64,000 nt of DNA from Symbiodinium kawagutii (lineage: Eukaryota > Sar > Dinophyceae > Suessiales > Symbiodiniaceae), in assembly GCA_009767595.1 (NCBI GenBank), contig VSDK01000599.1, positions 130,036 to 194,035 on the forward strand, written 5' to 3'. Shown here piece after piece: positions 46,640-59,254 of the stretch. The position numbers and the translations under genes are program-made. The notes beneath the pieces were generated by a model. It did no database searches, was not told where the DNA came from, and saw nothing but the letters and a program-made list of their open reading frames with translations. Position 1 is the stretch's first letter, and each line of letters opens with the position of its first letter.

Positions 46640-48322
46640 TTCATGTAGTTTCATGACTGTATAGTTGATGATGAATCCTGGGATAAGTGCGGTAAATCAC
46701 GGTTGGGGGCTGTGGTTGATGGTGAATGATGATTGACCATGTTCATAATGCCTAATAGTTGCTCATGATCATGGTTGATATGCAGCTAATAGGAGTTAAT
46801 CAATGTTGGTAAATAGCAGACTGTCAATTAATGATTGATAGATGGTTAATAGATAGTTAATGGATGGTTGATGGTTGAGATAACCATTGTTGATGATTGG
46901 GAGTAATGACTAGTCAACGATTAATGTCCACAATTGATTTCACATAAATAGCAGATGATGAATAGACGCCTAGTAGATGGTGAAAAGATGGTTAACTAAT
47001 CACAATGACATCCAACTATATAATGGTGAAAGATGGTTGATGATGATTCCCGAGATTTTTATCAATGCCACAGCTCTTTATCTTTGATATTATGACTTGT
47101 GTCTTTGGCAAAGAACGGTTGTTGATGCTGTGGCTATCATGAGCTAGGTGTGGTTGTTGATTTTCAATGTGACTATCAATTGTCAAAGTTACAGTTGTGG
47201 TTGTTGATGTTCAAAATTGCTATTAATGACCAATTACTGGCTAGCTTCGGATGTTGATGTTGGATATGATTAATGATGGTGCACAATGGCTAAGGTTAAT
47301 GATGGCTCACATTTTTGGTCATGGTCACTCATGTGATCAGGATGGACATGTCATGTGCAAAGTCGGGGTATGGGTACAGGTCAATGGCTAGGTGAGCATC
47401 CCAGCCAGCTGGTCATTTAGGGGATGTTCATCAGGGGTACAGGGCCCACAGCCATATGCCAGATTGATTAGCACTCCTTGTTTGGTAGTCAGTCTCCATC
47501 AGGATACCACTTTCCCTCCAAGAAAGGCTTCTGTGGTGCTGCAAGTGCCAGGCAAGTGAAAGACCGTTGGAAAAGCTTATGACCACGGGTGGTCTCACCG
47601 AAAAGGACTGAACAACAGGGGCCTGCGGCAGGGGCCTGCGGTTGAAACATGTTGAAACTATGAATTTCCTGGCCGTTGATTGGGAGCAAGCGAGCTAAGG
47701 AGCCACGGTTTCCATATATCCCCCGATAAGCTAAGGAGCGGCAACTAACCACCTGGCAGTTTCTGGGTCAGTCATGCAGGACAAGGGTGGATCAAGTTGG
47801 AGACGAACAATCAAGAAACAGAAAAAGTGATATGATTTTCCCTCGTTGCCTGTATCCGTTGCAGCCCTCTTGAACTTGTCAACCTTGACCAATAAACACG
47901 GCCCTGTGCATCTCGGTGTGTGCGGGTCAAAACCTCGTATCCTAGCTGTTCACATCCCACAACGAACAGATTCGTTTGCTGGTTGTGGATGTTCACATCA
48001 TATGTCGGTGAATTGCGGAACATACCATGGGTCAGTTCACCTTTGAAAGCGCACAAAGTCTTCGGCCGTTTTGTAGCATGGCTGTTCATGACCTGTCCAT
48101 GTGTCCATGATCAACCATCACTAAACCATCACAGACCAGCAACCATGAAGCATCACAGCCGTCATAGATAATCAAGTATTAGCCGTCATAGATCCTTATT
48201 AGCCATCAGTTCCCATGCTTGTCAACCATCGTAGATAATTATTGCTACCTTCTTGGCCATCATTTTCCATGCTTATCCACCATCATTGCAAACCAAGGCT
48301 GAATTCTCATGGGCCTCTCCAG
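46640..48322. other. No gene recognised
   Basis: ATGGTTGATGATGG-type low-complexity sequence; a minus frame at 47489-47752 has no clear boundaries. Confidence 0.4.
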
Positions 48323-48406
48323 GAGTTGCGAGACTTCGAAGAGATCCAGGCCTCCTTTGACCAATTCCGAGCTCGGCAAAGCGAGGCCACTCGTTGCGGG
48401 ACTGCC
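48323..48406 (+). CDS. Candidate exon, unknown gene
   Basis: AG|G acceptor, 28 codons, possible GTGATG donor. ELRDFEEIQASFDQFRARQS then EATRCGTA is helical and charged. One of the better isolated islands. Confidence 0.5.
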
Positions 48407-49355
48407 GTGATGCAACGGGGATGCTACGGTTCTCCGTAGCAGCCCGTGGCGCACAGGCCGATAGCGATCTGTTGGTTCATCATTGATGAGGAGAATTATG
48501 ACAATGTTTCGCTAGATGTACTGATTAAGTGCCCCTTTCGTTCGGTTTTGTTTGGATCATGTCTTACACCGGGTGATGGGACAATACAGCGAAAGCACGA
48601 TCATGAGACTTTTTTCTATATTTAGCTTCTGAGGTATATCCAACTTGGGTTTACTTTATCCTCCTTTCCTTGGGTTTACCATGCTACCTAGGAGATAATG
48701 ACCTGCAGTGCCTTGTTACGTAATTCGGAGAATGGCCTCTGGCCAATGGCCCACTAGGCTCAAAGTTAACATGGGCATGTCCCAAAGCCATCGACAATCG
48801 GTTTATGGTGGTGAAATGTGGTTGATGATATGACTAACGGTCGTTACAAGTTACAATAGCGAACAGAATGTGTTGCTTGGATGTTAGCCATCATCGACCA
48901 AAAACCCAAGGGCCTTCCACATTTGTTGGTTTTTTTGCCCCATTCCCAGCTTTTTTTTCCAGCCTTGGCCCCAGCCACCGCAGCTGGACACCAGCTGAGG
49001 GCACTCAGCACAGTTGCCATCCATGGTTGAACCCCCACAGCCGTTCAGCATCGCCTTCTGGTTGGGAGCGATGAGCTGAGCCTCAGCTCTGAAAAAGCGT
49101 CGCGCGAGGAGCTACCAGGAGTGTTTTGACCCAATGGTAAGACGAGTAGTCTCTGTTAGATGCTAATCATCTACAATTAGTAGTCTGTTGGATGTTAGCC
49201 ACCATCACTACACAAGCCATTATTCATTGACCATGGTGATCAACCATAATTAATCAGTAAATTGTGTAATTGTTGGCCATCATTCTCCCATATTAACCCC
49301 TATGAACCCCTGGCAATCATCGTTTAGCATCACTAGTAATGCATCACTGCGGTAG

Positions 49356-49430
49356 GTGGAACGCTCGGTGAATACTTTGCTGCAGCGGCTGAACAAGCGG
49401 ATTCAAGTGCCCAGGCAGACGGGAGCCGCA
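49356..49430 (+). CDS. Candidate exon, unknown gene
   Basis: AG|G acceptor and GTGGTT donor enclose VERSVNTLLQRLNKRIQVPR then QTGAA. Helical and basic; compatible with the helix in the 48323 island but not provably linked. Confidence 0.5.
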
Positions 49431-50917
49431 GTGGTTTGTGGATACGACCCGGGTTGGTGGGTTGGTTGGTCGGTTGGTTAGTGGATGTTGGTGGGTTTGC
49501 TTGGGTTGGGTTGGGTTGGCTCTTTGGTTATCAACATGGAATCATGAATGATAGGTTATCATGCGGCAGCAACGATTATGGGTGAATGCTCCCAGTTGAA
49601 ATTGCTAGGGTTTATAACCCCATGAACTGAGAAATGCTATTAACAGACCCTTGCAAGATCTTAATGGGCAACCTGGACACCCCATTTCAGCATTGACTCA
49701 TATTGCTCTGAGACTTCATAGCCCTGAATCCCGTTCGGCTCACCGGCTCATCTGAACTTTGCCACCCACCCTCCCTGACCTGCTTTGCAGATTAGGGATC
49801 TGGTCTAGGAGCAAAATGGGTGCAACATAACTTTTCCATAGGAAATTGAACAATTGAACCCTACAAAGTTTATCGAAATCGAGGAGTTGAACCTTCACAT
49901 GGAATCCCCAAGATACTCTTTCCTCGGGATCCGTCGAGCTGGGTCACCCTGGTTCCCAAGTTCATCCCAATTGTTCCTTGGATACTCCTTGGATGTGTCT
50001 CGGGGTACTGACCTGCAGCCCACCACCAGATGCGCCGCGGTGCTGACGGGTGATCTGAAAAAGGTGATGAACCAATTGGACGGTCATTAACCATCACCAA
50101 CAAAAAACAAGACGGAGATATTTGAAGATATAATGGGGTATAACGGTATAGCCATTCGCTAGGGATGTCGCCATGATGCCTCTAGGAATAAAAGATCCCT
50201 AATCTGCAGCCTGCAGGGACAACCAGGATGGATTCTCTACGGCTGCTGTGTTTGTGTTGCTTAGGTGAGCCACCACAGCCTGCTCGGTTGATTCTAATCC
50301 ACAAAGTGGGGACGACTTGTCATCACTGCTACTGGTGCTGCCACTGCTACTGTTGCTGCTACTACTGCTGCTGTTACTGCTGCCACTACTACTGTAAGCA
50401 TTACTGTACATATAAACCGCTGATGATGATTATCATCACCGTTCATATGTTTATTTACAATCGAGTCATCAGACATAGAAAGCAATCATGAACCAACATG
50501 AACTGGCATCAACCATCGTTGCCCTTCTTGAACCATCGTAAACCATCATGAACCATCACGAACCAATCATGTATTCTCATGTTCATTTACCCTTCTCAAA
50601 TGCTATCAAACATCATTGTTTACAGTCATCAACCATTGCCATACCAGATCAAACACCATCAAACCTTTTAGAAACAATCATGGGCCTCAGTATTCTGAGT
50701 TTTTCTCCCTTTCTATGAAGGTTCATGGCGGTTCATGGTGCTTCATGGTTTGAATTACTACTCACATTGCTAATTGTGACAAATTTATGAACCCATGATC
50801 AAACATAATCAATCACCACGAACCGCCATGAACCACCACGAAACAATCATCACGATTAACCACTACATATGTCACCACGGTGCACCATTGGAATCCTCAT
50901 GGTGAAGCGCCATGAAG

Positions 50918-51072
50918 CACCGACCTGGGCCAGTTCGGTGGCGTCCTCGGAATGTGGCGACAACGCCTCGGACGTGGATTCGCTGGGACGCACGGAGGCG
51001 GGGCGTGAAACGCGCACGGGGCGCCATCCACCCGGAAAGCGTTCCAGGAGTGTTTGCGATGCATCCTGGAAA
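50918..51072 (+). CDS. Candidate exon, unknown gene
   Basis: A GC-rich plus frame APTWASSVASSECGDNASDV, DSLGRTEAGRETRTGRHPPG, KRSRSVCDASW, ending at a GTGATT donor at 51073. Ser/Arg-rich and probably disordered. The acceptor is AG|C. Not recognised. Confidence 0.5.
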
Positions 51073-51277
51073 GGTGATTAGTTTGGTTAGTTTTGCTGTT
51101 TCATTGGAATTTTAGAGTTTTTTAGGGATTTATGTTGGTCAGAGCTATTCACAATGGTCTAATGGCAACACCGGATTAATAAAACCCTCCCCCCCTCCCC
51201 CCCACAAGGTCGAGAAGGTCGACAAAAGGTGTCCAAAAGTCACCACCCCCAAACCACCGCACCCTCATTGATTTAAA

Positions 51278-51380
51278 TTGTTTTATTATAGATTCAAATT
51301 GTTTTATTATTGATTTCAATTGTCTTAATATTGATTTCAATTGTTTTATTATTGATTTCAATTGTTTTATTATTGATTAA
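51278..51380. repeat. 21-bp tandem repeat
   Basis: About five copies of AATTGTTTTATTATTGATTTC, lying just outside the AT-rich inverted-repeat element. Confidence 0.9.
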
Positions 51381-51446
51381 CTAGGGGGGTTCCAGGCTTG
51401 TGGGGGGTACCCTTTGTGAGCTTCTATTTTGTTTTTCAACAATAGA

Positions 51447-53213
51447 TTTTAAACAGAACCGGGGACCACGGTAGTACGTTTTTTTGTGCATTTTATTTCA
51501 ATATTTGCTCATTGAATAATTGATCATGTGCATATTTGATCATTGATATTTCATATCTCTGTATCCACAACTTCGTGGGCCTTTGCCAATATACTACAAC
51601 CTGAAAGAAACCAAGAACACCAAGAAAACCAAAAAAACCAAGAAAACCAAAAAAACCAAAAAAACCAAAAAAACCAAAAAAAACAAAAAAAAAACAAAAA
51701 AACTAAAAAAACCAAGACTATGGACCCAAGACCCTGTACTACCCATTGGCTTGGTTTTTTGGTTTTTTTGGTTTTCTCGAGGTTTTTGCTACTTTTTTAA
51801 AACTACCACAAAGGCTTCGAGAAAATCAACAAAAATACCAACCTATTGTCCCAGGCACAGTTGGTCTTTTTGTATTTTTTGTTTTCTCGAGGTTTTTGTT
51901 ACTTTTTCTTCCTTTGCCCTCCTCTGTCACCATTTGTCCGCCTAGATCCTCCAAATGTTTATTTATGAGATAGATTTGTGTCTAAATAATTATTTTGGGA
52001 ATTTGTTGAATCATAATGTATATATATATATTTTTTTCATGATTTCGAAATATTACTAATATATCTATATATACATTTTGTATTCTTTATTAAAATTCTT
52101 TGTTTCTTTAAATTGTAGTAATTCAATATTGATGACTTATATTCTTATTTCGATACATTACAGACTAAACATTAATAGTACAGGAATAGTTCTTCGAAAC
52201 AAATGAGGAGAACAAACATCTGTAAGTAAAAATATGGTGTTGACAATCTTGCTGCAGAACATTTCTAAATTAAATACAATATATTTTGATAGGAAAACAT
52301 GATTTTGATATTATAGTAATAACAAATCTCAATTCATGGTGGATGATAGCTGCATTACCCAAAATACTTGACATCTTTGTTTTGGAGTATAATCTATTTT
52401 TCTGGCAGAAGTACTAAACACCAATTACACATTGCCTTGTGGATTTCACAAGCACAATCATCATATCTTATAACTTAAGTTATGTTACAACAATGAAAAG
52501 CAATTGCTTTAAAATATATATAACATATTTCTTGAGATAAGCATTGTATACTACTTACACATTGCATATTTTGCTAGCACACTCCATTCAACCATGTTCT
52601 GTTAAAGGCAACAACAATCAAATTGTGCATCGGTTGCAGTACATGTTTGCCAAGATTGTTGTGACGATGTGCTGCAGGTTACATTGAGATTTTCCTTATT
52701 TTGGGTTTGAATAAGACAAACAACAACAAGTAATATGTTATTTTCTAGACAGGAAGATACATATATATATATATATATTTAAAACATGTTGCAAGTCTTT
52801 AAATATTGAAACTAAATATGATTTTTATTTCTAAAGAATATTGCAATACCCTATAGATATTAAGTTACTACATCTTATGATTAAGAACAAACACCACTTT
52901 AAATTCACAAAATGTTTTCCCATGATTTCAGAACAATATTATATAACCTCCTTACAGTTACAAACAAGCATATTGGTTTAGCGGCATGTGTCAACTGACA
53001 CTTAGATAAAGATAGCAAGCTTTTCAACATAGTGAAACTAATCAATTGAATTCCATTGTAGTGACTTCATGGTACAGTTCATGATATCTCTATAAATCTT
53101 CACATTTCAGTTTACTTCAATGACATTTTGGGGTTTTGAGGCAAACCTGGAGCAAAGCAAATCACCAAAAAAAGCGTACTACCACAGTCCCCTGCTCTCA
53201 TTTTAAAAAGGCG
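51447..53213. mobile_element. AT-rich element with ~47-bp terminal inverted repeats
   Basis: The left end (51447-51493) contains GGGGACCACGGTAGTACG. The reverse complement of the right end (53166-53213) contains GGGGACTGTGGTAGTACG. The two align over about 47 bp at roughly 80%. The interior is far more AT-rich than the rest of the window, lacks its ATGG-type repeats, and carries no credible transposase ORF. Likely a non-autonomous DNA transposon; origin unknown. Confidence 0.7.
51600..51910. repeat. AACCAAAA tract and inverse GGTTTT repeats
   Basis: An AAAAACC-rich tract (51600-51715) faces GGTTTTTTTGG (51752-51775), so it can fold back. GGTTTTCTCGAGGTTTTTG recurs at 51770 and, slightly changed, at 51880. 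Confidence 0.8.
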
Positions 53214-53543
53214 GGTAATAAAGAAAAACACATAGACTTTTTTGGGAAATCTAAGTCAACCCTAAACCCTTCTGAGCCCACTAGCCATGAGAAGTAATAA
53301 AACTAATAAGCAAACTAATATTAGAAAATAATTTTCAAAACATTAGGGATCCAGAGGGGTTTGATTAACTGGGGGGGATTTTAGGGTGAACCTAGTTTAT
53401 TTGGGGGTGAAATCAGCACCTAATTAACTTTAGTCAGGACCAGGGTCTGGGGATGAGGAGGGGTTTTGATTAACTAGGGGGGGGTTTATTTATCCTGACT
53501 TGACATTAATGGGGGACAACAACCAACATGAATGGTCAAGCAA

Positions 53544-53864
53544 CTATCGGAGTTTCGACATTTTGGCGATAAACTTTTCTTGAGCAATGCAATGCATGGC
53601 ACAAACTTTCCATGCCAGCGCATCCAATTTCAGATGTATGTGGGGGAATTTTGATAGATGAATGTACCGGCAAACGGCTGTTTCCTTGGCATGTTTGGGC
53701 GTTTCTTTGATCACTGGAGTTTGGCAGGCTTGGTCTCTGGGTGGCCATGAAACTTCGAAAACATCTCTTATCCGAGAAATTAAAGAAACCTCTAGTAAGG
53801 AATTGAGTTTCGGCGGCCTCAATTTATCCAATACGAATATTTTTATGAGAGTTTGACCTTGCAA
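53544..53864 (-). CDS. 106-codon ORF, unknown
   Basis: A continuous minus ORF without introns, just right of the AT-rich element. It includes KIFVLDKLRPPKLNSLLEVS, KETPKHAKETAVCRYIHLSK and LKLDALAWKVCAMHCIAQEK. Third positions are not GC-rich, unlike the exon islands. It could be a fragment of a mobile-element protein; a plus frame of 64 codons overlaps. No motif recognised. Confidence 0.4.
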   Translation of the reverse strand: MQGQTLIKIFVLDKLRPPKLNSLLEVSLISRIRDVFEVSWPPRDQACQTPVIKETPKHAKETAVCRYIHLSKFPHIHLKLDALAWKVCAMHCIAQEKFIAKMSKLR

Positions 53865-54529
53865 TAGAACACTTCTTTAAAACATCACACCCAGAAGAAG
53901 CGCTGAATTATGTCGTTTGTTCATGTTCTATATTTCAGGTGCTGAAACAAATCACAAGGACGACAAGAATTAAACCATGAGTACAGCTTTGTTGTCAAGA
54001 CCTTTGGCCTGTCAACATCACGAAAGACAAATGCAACACGGCCAGATCACACAGCCACACATTGTACCCACAGATGGGGTCCTGGGTTCTGCTGCCAGGA
54101 CGGGTTAAGCTTCCTGGACAGTTGTTTGGGATCCAGGCCCGGCTTCCCGGGGAGTGCCATGGAAGTTTTCCGCAGATGGGAACGGCATCATGGGGTACCA
54201 TGGGGTACTTGGATGTACATCCTCACTGCGAAACTATCTGGTGACATTCACCATGATCGCAGGGGTTAGGCCTGGAGTGTGGGCCTATTTACGATGGTTG
54301 TGTCTCGGTTATAACCCCAACTGCAAATCTAAGTATCCAAGTATTGAGAAATTGCCTGGTTGAAACAACACAAGAAGTGTCAACCGTCACGGATCAGACT
54401 TTCTTGGTCAGAACCAGACTGGCACTCAAAACCACTGAATATCTCCCAAGATTGAGGTTCACCTTAGACACTATGGCAATATCGTCGGGCGTTCGACTTA
54501 GACAAATGACGCGTGTCCTCAACTACTAG

Positions 54530-54658
54530 GGCCCCTATGATCGGCACTGTAATGGGTCGACTGTGACTGTTGCCGGTGCACCGTTGAACCCCCGATTGGA
54601 TATCGAAATCGCAGCACACGGTGCTTCTTCGCAATTCACCATTGGCCAACTAATTGAG
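54530..54658 (+). CDS. Exon resembling RNA polymerase second-largest subunit
   Basis: AG|G acceptor at 54528-54529, phase 0. The reading includes YDRHCNGSTVTV and, later, LDIEIAAHGASSQFTIGQLI followed by E. RPB2-type proteins have SRHGQKGT, then P-D-(I/L)-I-I-N-P-H-A-(I/F)-P-S-R-M-T-I-G-x-L-I-E. Spacing across D-I-x-I-x-x-H-x-x-x-S-x-x-T-I-G-x-L-I-E is identical, but the Gln-Lys of the first motif and the Arg of SRMTIG are changed and the linker is about seven residues short. It is either a divergent homologue or a decayed copy. The minus strand is also open. Confidence 0.4.
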
Positions 54659-54660
54659 CA

Positions 54661-54830
54661 GAATCAACCAACTAAGCATAAGCATTACCAACCTCAGCCA
54701 ACAACCAACTAACCTAGCGCAACCAACCTGAGCCAACCTGAACCAGAACCAACCTGAACTAACCTGAACTAACCACTTAACCAACCTGAGCCAACCTGAA
54801 CCAACCACCTAACCAACCACCCGGCTGTGA
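54661..54830. repeat. AACCAACCTGAGCC repeat
   Basis: Degenerate AACCAACCTGA units of 10-14 bp following the polymerase-like exon. Confidence 0.85.
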
Positions 54831-54889
54831 CTTTGACCCGTCTCAGACCTGGCACTCCGACGGGCAATTCGCCACTGGGGTCCCGCAAC

Positions 54890-57482
54890 CAGGGCGGTTT
54901 TGGGCGCAGGGGCGAGCGTGGTGATGGTGCAACGACTCAGTGTCACGTGGGGGTACTACCAACCGGGGTAAGCTGGTACGCTGGTTGATCATAGAGGATG
55001 ACTCTAACAAGAGCTGGGGATGATATACCAACTATAGTGATGGTCTCTTCAAACTGGGGACCCAAAAATGGATCGTTTATTGCTATACTCTATTTTGAGA
55101 AACACCCAAATAGGGATGGTGTGGGATGGTAGCAACCAACATCAACAAATTCTAGCATGGATGTGATGGTAGATATGGCTTGGTACTTTCGTTGCAAGTT
55201 CTTTTGCGACTGTGTCCAAGTGACTTAGGCCAGTGGAAGTTCAGCGATGGCAACAAAACTTAGATGATTTAATACTGTTTGGTGCTGTTTGGTGGCTCGA
55301 GTGACATGTTTTCCCCCAATATATGGGGATTGTTGTTTGGTTGGTTGACTAATATTTGTTCAGAGGGACTATCACCAACCATTTACTGGATGTTTCCCAG
55401 GGCACAGGATATTTACCCACACGCATATATAAAGCAAACTGATGTAGCTACCAACTTATGTAGGCACACATAAGCAGAGACATGAACAACATGCTAGTGG
55501 CGTCCAAACCATGCCGCAAGAGCTCATGTGATTGTTGAGTTTGGAAACTGTCAATCTTTTTGCGTTGTGAAGAGCAACCAATCCTTCTCCTTGTTGGCCA
55601 GATGCCCTTTGGTAAGACTGGGTCAACTTCCAAGAGTCTTCAGCTCGTTCCTACAACGCGGTATCTGCTATGCAAGTATCTATGGTAAGTACTAGTCATG
55701 ATAAAACTGAATATAAAAACGGGCCAACTCATTTAGAACCAACTGACCATAATATAACAGTGACTGCGTTTATACATGGCTGTGGGTCACCCTGTAAAAT
55801 AGCTTTTCACATTCCATGAATGAACGAAATTGTCGGCTGTTTGGGTGTTCTCCTACCCATTCTTTGGAAGTTTGGTCTTGACTCATCAGCCACTGATCAT
55901 GAACCATTCTCTTCCACTATCATGAACCATCAATATCATCAATTAGTAGTTATTGATTCTCCATGAGTCAGCTATGATCAACCGTCATTTGCCATCGTTA
56001 ACCATTGCGATGACCCAGCTCGCCATTTGAGTACCACCAGTCGTGTAGGGGTTCGCTGCGTCACGCAACTGTGCTGCCAGGTCCCCCCGAGACCGTTTGC
56101 CGCTGCCATTTGTGCCTTGCTGTGGAAACCGCATGCGGTGATGCCTGGCGTCGCGAGGGGATCCGATTTCACGATGAAAAATGGGGACTTTCTGGGGATC
56201 CAAATGGCATTTTGATCCAATTTTTTCATCCAATGATGGCAATACTGGCAATACCCAATGGATCTATGAAAAGATTGAATCACCAAAATTTTTCATAGAT
56301 CCAATTATGGCAAGACCCAATGACCGATATTCAATTTTCTAGATATGTTTTGGTCATACCTAATATAGCAGCAATAGAAATTCGCAAGAGGTAAACAAAT
56401 CCAGAAATGGTGCACTATCCATTGCTATGTTAAGTTGCCAGACGGTGTATACCGTTCACAATTTTGGATCCTACCACCAACCCCAGCGATTTTTGTCAAG
56501 CTACTTCATCGTTCACAACCAACCTATATTATAGGTATAGCTGATTAAATGGTTCGTCTCAGATGGAGGCCATCATAAGCTACAACAGACTGCTTATATT
56601 GGGCGTACAGCAGGTCAGGGGAAGGATGATCATCCTATCAAGTACCCGTAACGTGCAGTCACTTACAGGCCCCGCCTTCTGAGAAAGTATCAAAATCCAA
56701 GTGCTTTGTGGATTTGCATGGCTAAATTTCAAGAGGCTAGTCATAAAGCATCAACCATGGGCAGGAGTCGGGTAGTTTTTGGAATGACTGTTGGTAGTCT
56801 CAAGGTCCGCTAAGGTGATGTTGTCTCTTCATACTAAAGATTGGGGTATTAACTGTTAACAACAATGGTTTTGCTAATACTTCCTGACGTTTGTTGATAG
56901 ATCCTGTAGTATTTGCTATTGTCTCCCGGTCAATGATCGTTGGTTGAAAGAATAGCTGATAGTCACTAAAGTTTTGTGACTCGGGTTGCAATGATTGCAG
57001 GCACGATGGCCAGGACCCGTTGTATCCCAACTGTTCATGGCAGAGTGGCAGTTGATGTCAATGATCGCGAAAAATGGTTGATGGTGGTGGGAAAAAACCA
57101 ACTTATAAGCCCATTGTTGGGTGATGCACCTGTGGGGGAGGGTTCATCTAAAATGTCCATGTTATTGCTACAACTATGATCATCATTGGTACAAGATTTG
57201 ACAGATCAGCTTCTTGAAATCTGGATCCCTACAGCTAGAGGATGAGAGCAGCTGCAGCATGGTGAACGATGACAAATGGTAATACCTTGAGTTGCAGTCA
57301 TGGCCAGTAATGAGACTGATGACAAACATGAGCAACTCGTTACTTGTAATCATAATTTAACCATGCTTATTCGTGGGTCACAATTGATTGCGGTTCATCA
57401 TTCACAAGTAATGGACAACGGAATGGTGAACAAACATGATCAAAGCTTCATGATGTCGTTCACCGTCTATCGGTTTGAACAG
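54890..57482. other. No gene recognised with confidence
   Basis: An AG|G at 54892 opens GGFGRRGERGDGA, discussed as a possible next exon. Frames at 55500-55655 (minus) and 56040-56220 (both strands) are open but ambiguous. A short MITE-like copy lies at 55041-55107. Confidence 0.35.
55041..55107. mobile_element. MITE-like family A copy, internally deleted
   Basis: GGTCTCTTCAAACTGGGGAC at left, TATTTTGAGAAACACCC at right; only 67 bp, missing the GGGGTACCCC part. Confidence 0.65.
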
Positions 57483-57587
57483 GTGCGGCGGTACTCCTTC
57501 CAAGCATCCCCCAAAGCCATGATCATGTGCGGCACGGCTCAGGGTTTGCCATCAATGCCCAGTGGAAGTGGCCTGGGCCCCAGCTGA
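57483..57587 (+). CDS. Candidate terminal exon, unknown gene
   Basis: After AG|G the plus frame reads VRRYSFQASPKAMIMCGTAQ then GLPSMPSGSGLGPS and a TGA. It could be a last exon, or end earlier at a GTGGAA donor. Confidence 0.45.
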   Translation: MRRYSFQASPKAMIMCGTAQGLPSMPSGSGLGPS

Positions 57588-57869
57588 GTTACGAAGTGCC
57601 TTGTTGGTCATGCTTCATGGTTGGCCAGTACTATCAAGGTTTATTGGTTGGTTTGTAATGGTTATTGGTTGGTTATGTTTCTACATGTTTCTGTTCCGAA
57701 ATGGTGCCTTCAAACGCGCGGACTGTGCTCAGAAACACCGTTATTTGTCAAGCAGTCTTTGATCAATGTACAACTACTGATACACGTGCAAGCAGTTAGC
57801 TTGCATGTTGTCCCATTCACCAATATCAACAAGCAAATTGAGTTCAACCCAAATCTCAATTTCAGCCAA

Positions 57870-58010
57870 GCATAACCATCCATAACCAACCATAACCAAC
57901 CCACAACCAACCATAACCAACCCATAACCAACCATAACCAACCCATAGCCAACCCACAACCAACCCAACCAACCATAACCAACCGACAACCAACCCCATA
58001 ACCAACTCAT
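57870..58010. repeat. ACCAACCATAACCAACCC repeat
   Basis: Units of 10-12 bp based on CCATAACCAA, about twelve copies, giving artefactual Trp/Gly/Leu ORFs on the minus strand. Confidence 0.95.
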
Positions 58011-58051
58011 GGGAATCAACCAATGTCCATGTTCTCCGCGGCAGTACCCAG

Positions 58052-58099
58052 GAAGCGATGATCGATCCATGGCTGCTCCTTCTGCGCGACGCCTGGATG
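58052..58099 (+). CDS. Candidate exon, unknown gene
   Basis: AG|G acceptor and GTGACT donor enclose exactly 16 codons, EAMIDPWLLLLRDAWM. Another frame (YPGSDDRSMAAPSARRLDG) is open. Immediately right of a repeat. Confidence 0.45.
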
Positions 58100-59194
58100 G
58101 TGACTCGGCAGATCGCAATGGCTGGGTGGGTGGTGAATGCTTGGGGATGAAACCATAATTCAGGGAGATCCCCAAGGAATCCCCAAGGTATGGCCATTCG
58201 GGGAGATCTCCAGTGTATAGCCATTATAGCCTAAGTAATGATGGTTAATAAGCTGGTTAAGATGGTGGATGATGGTGACAAATGATGGGTGATATGCAAG
58301 CATCATTCACGGATGCTTGGCGTAGAAGGGACAACATGATCAGGGAGATGCTTGAGGTATGGCCAATCAAGGGACAGTGCTTCAAGGGACGTCAGGGGTG
58401 TAACGTGATGGGAATGGGAGATCCATTTCTTCTACATGAACTACATCCGAACGACCTTAAATAGCTGGTGATGGCTACCATGAAATATTGAGGTTTATGA
58501 ACCATGATCGAACATGAAGGCTCATTGTTTTGAATAATCTTATGAAGGGTTATAGCCATTCACCAGGATCATTCACCATTTTTTGTGATTTAACCATTAG
58601 CGACAATGATTCAGGTTTAAGGACCCTGGAACAATGAGAAATATTGATGAGTTATATATACATTACCGTACCGTACAACCATTTTCACCAAGGTGTCAGT
58701 ATGACTGGTGAATTCAAATGGTGGAAAGAATGGATTAAGCTTTGGCTCATGGTAGATCAACGCTTAGGAATGGTCGCTATGTATGGTTCGTCAACATATC
58801 AACTGGAGCGTCACTATGGGGGTTGCCCAGGCCTGCGGATTGCGAAAGGAGGGAGCGGGATGATCAGCTCTTGTTGTCGCAGGGATATGCCAGCTATGAA
58901 GAAATACAGTAATAAGCGCTCTCAAAGGTTGATGAAAGCATTCAAACAACAAGACCATAGAGGTAAGGGGTACGTCCTCAACACCTGCCATCCTCATCAT
59001 TTAATCAATTGGTCGGGTCACGGGTTCGAATTGGTTCAACAAGGAACGCATTGGTTCAGTATCAACCGTATGGACATCGCCATCATGACAGGCGGTTGGC
59101 ATCCGGCTTCATAGCATCAAGCAATAGCATCCTGAAAGATGAGGCCACCATAGGACATCGGTAGGCTACCACGGCTACGGGGGAAGCCATGGAC

Positions 59195-59254
59195 AACCCT
59201 GCACACGGGAAGCTTCAATGGCGTAACCCTGTGCACGGGAAGCTTCAGTGGCGT
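59195..59254. repeat. 30-bp tandem duplication
   Basis: Two adjacent 30-bp units ending CACGGGAAGCTTCA(A/G)TGGCGT, differing at about three positions. Confidence 0.95.

Noticed and set aside
52000..53160. Organelle (mitochondrial or plastid) insertion
   Set aside because: AT content suggested it, but I found no cox, cob, rRNA or plastid gene motif, and inverted-repeat ends fit a transposon better.
58644..59114. 156-codon plus ORF
   Set aside because: No recognisable motif, low third-position GC, and intron-like texture at both ends.
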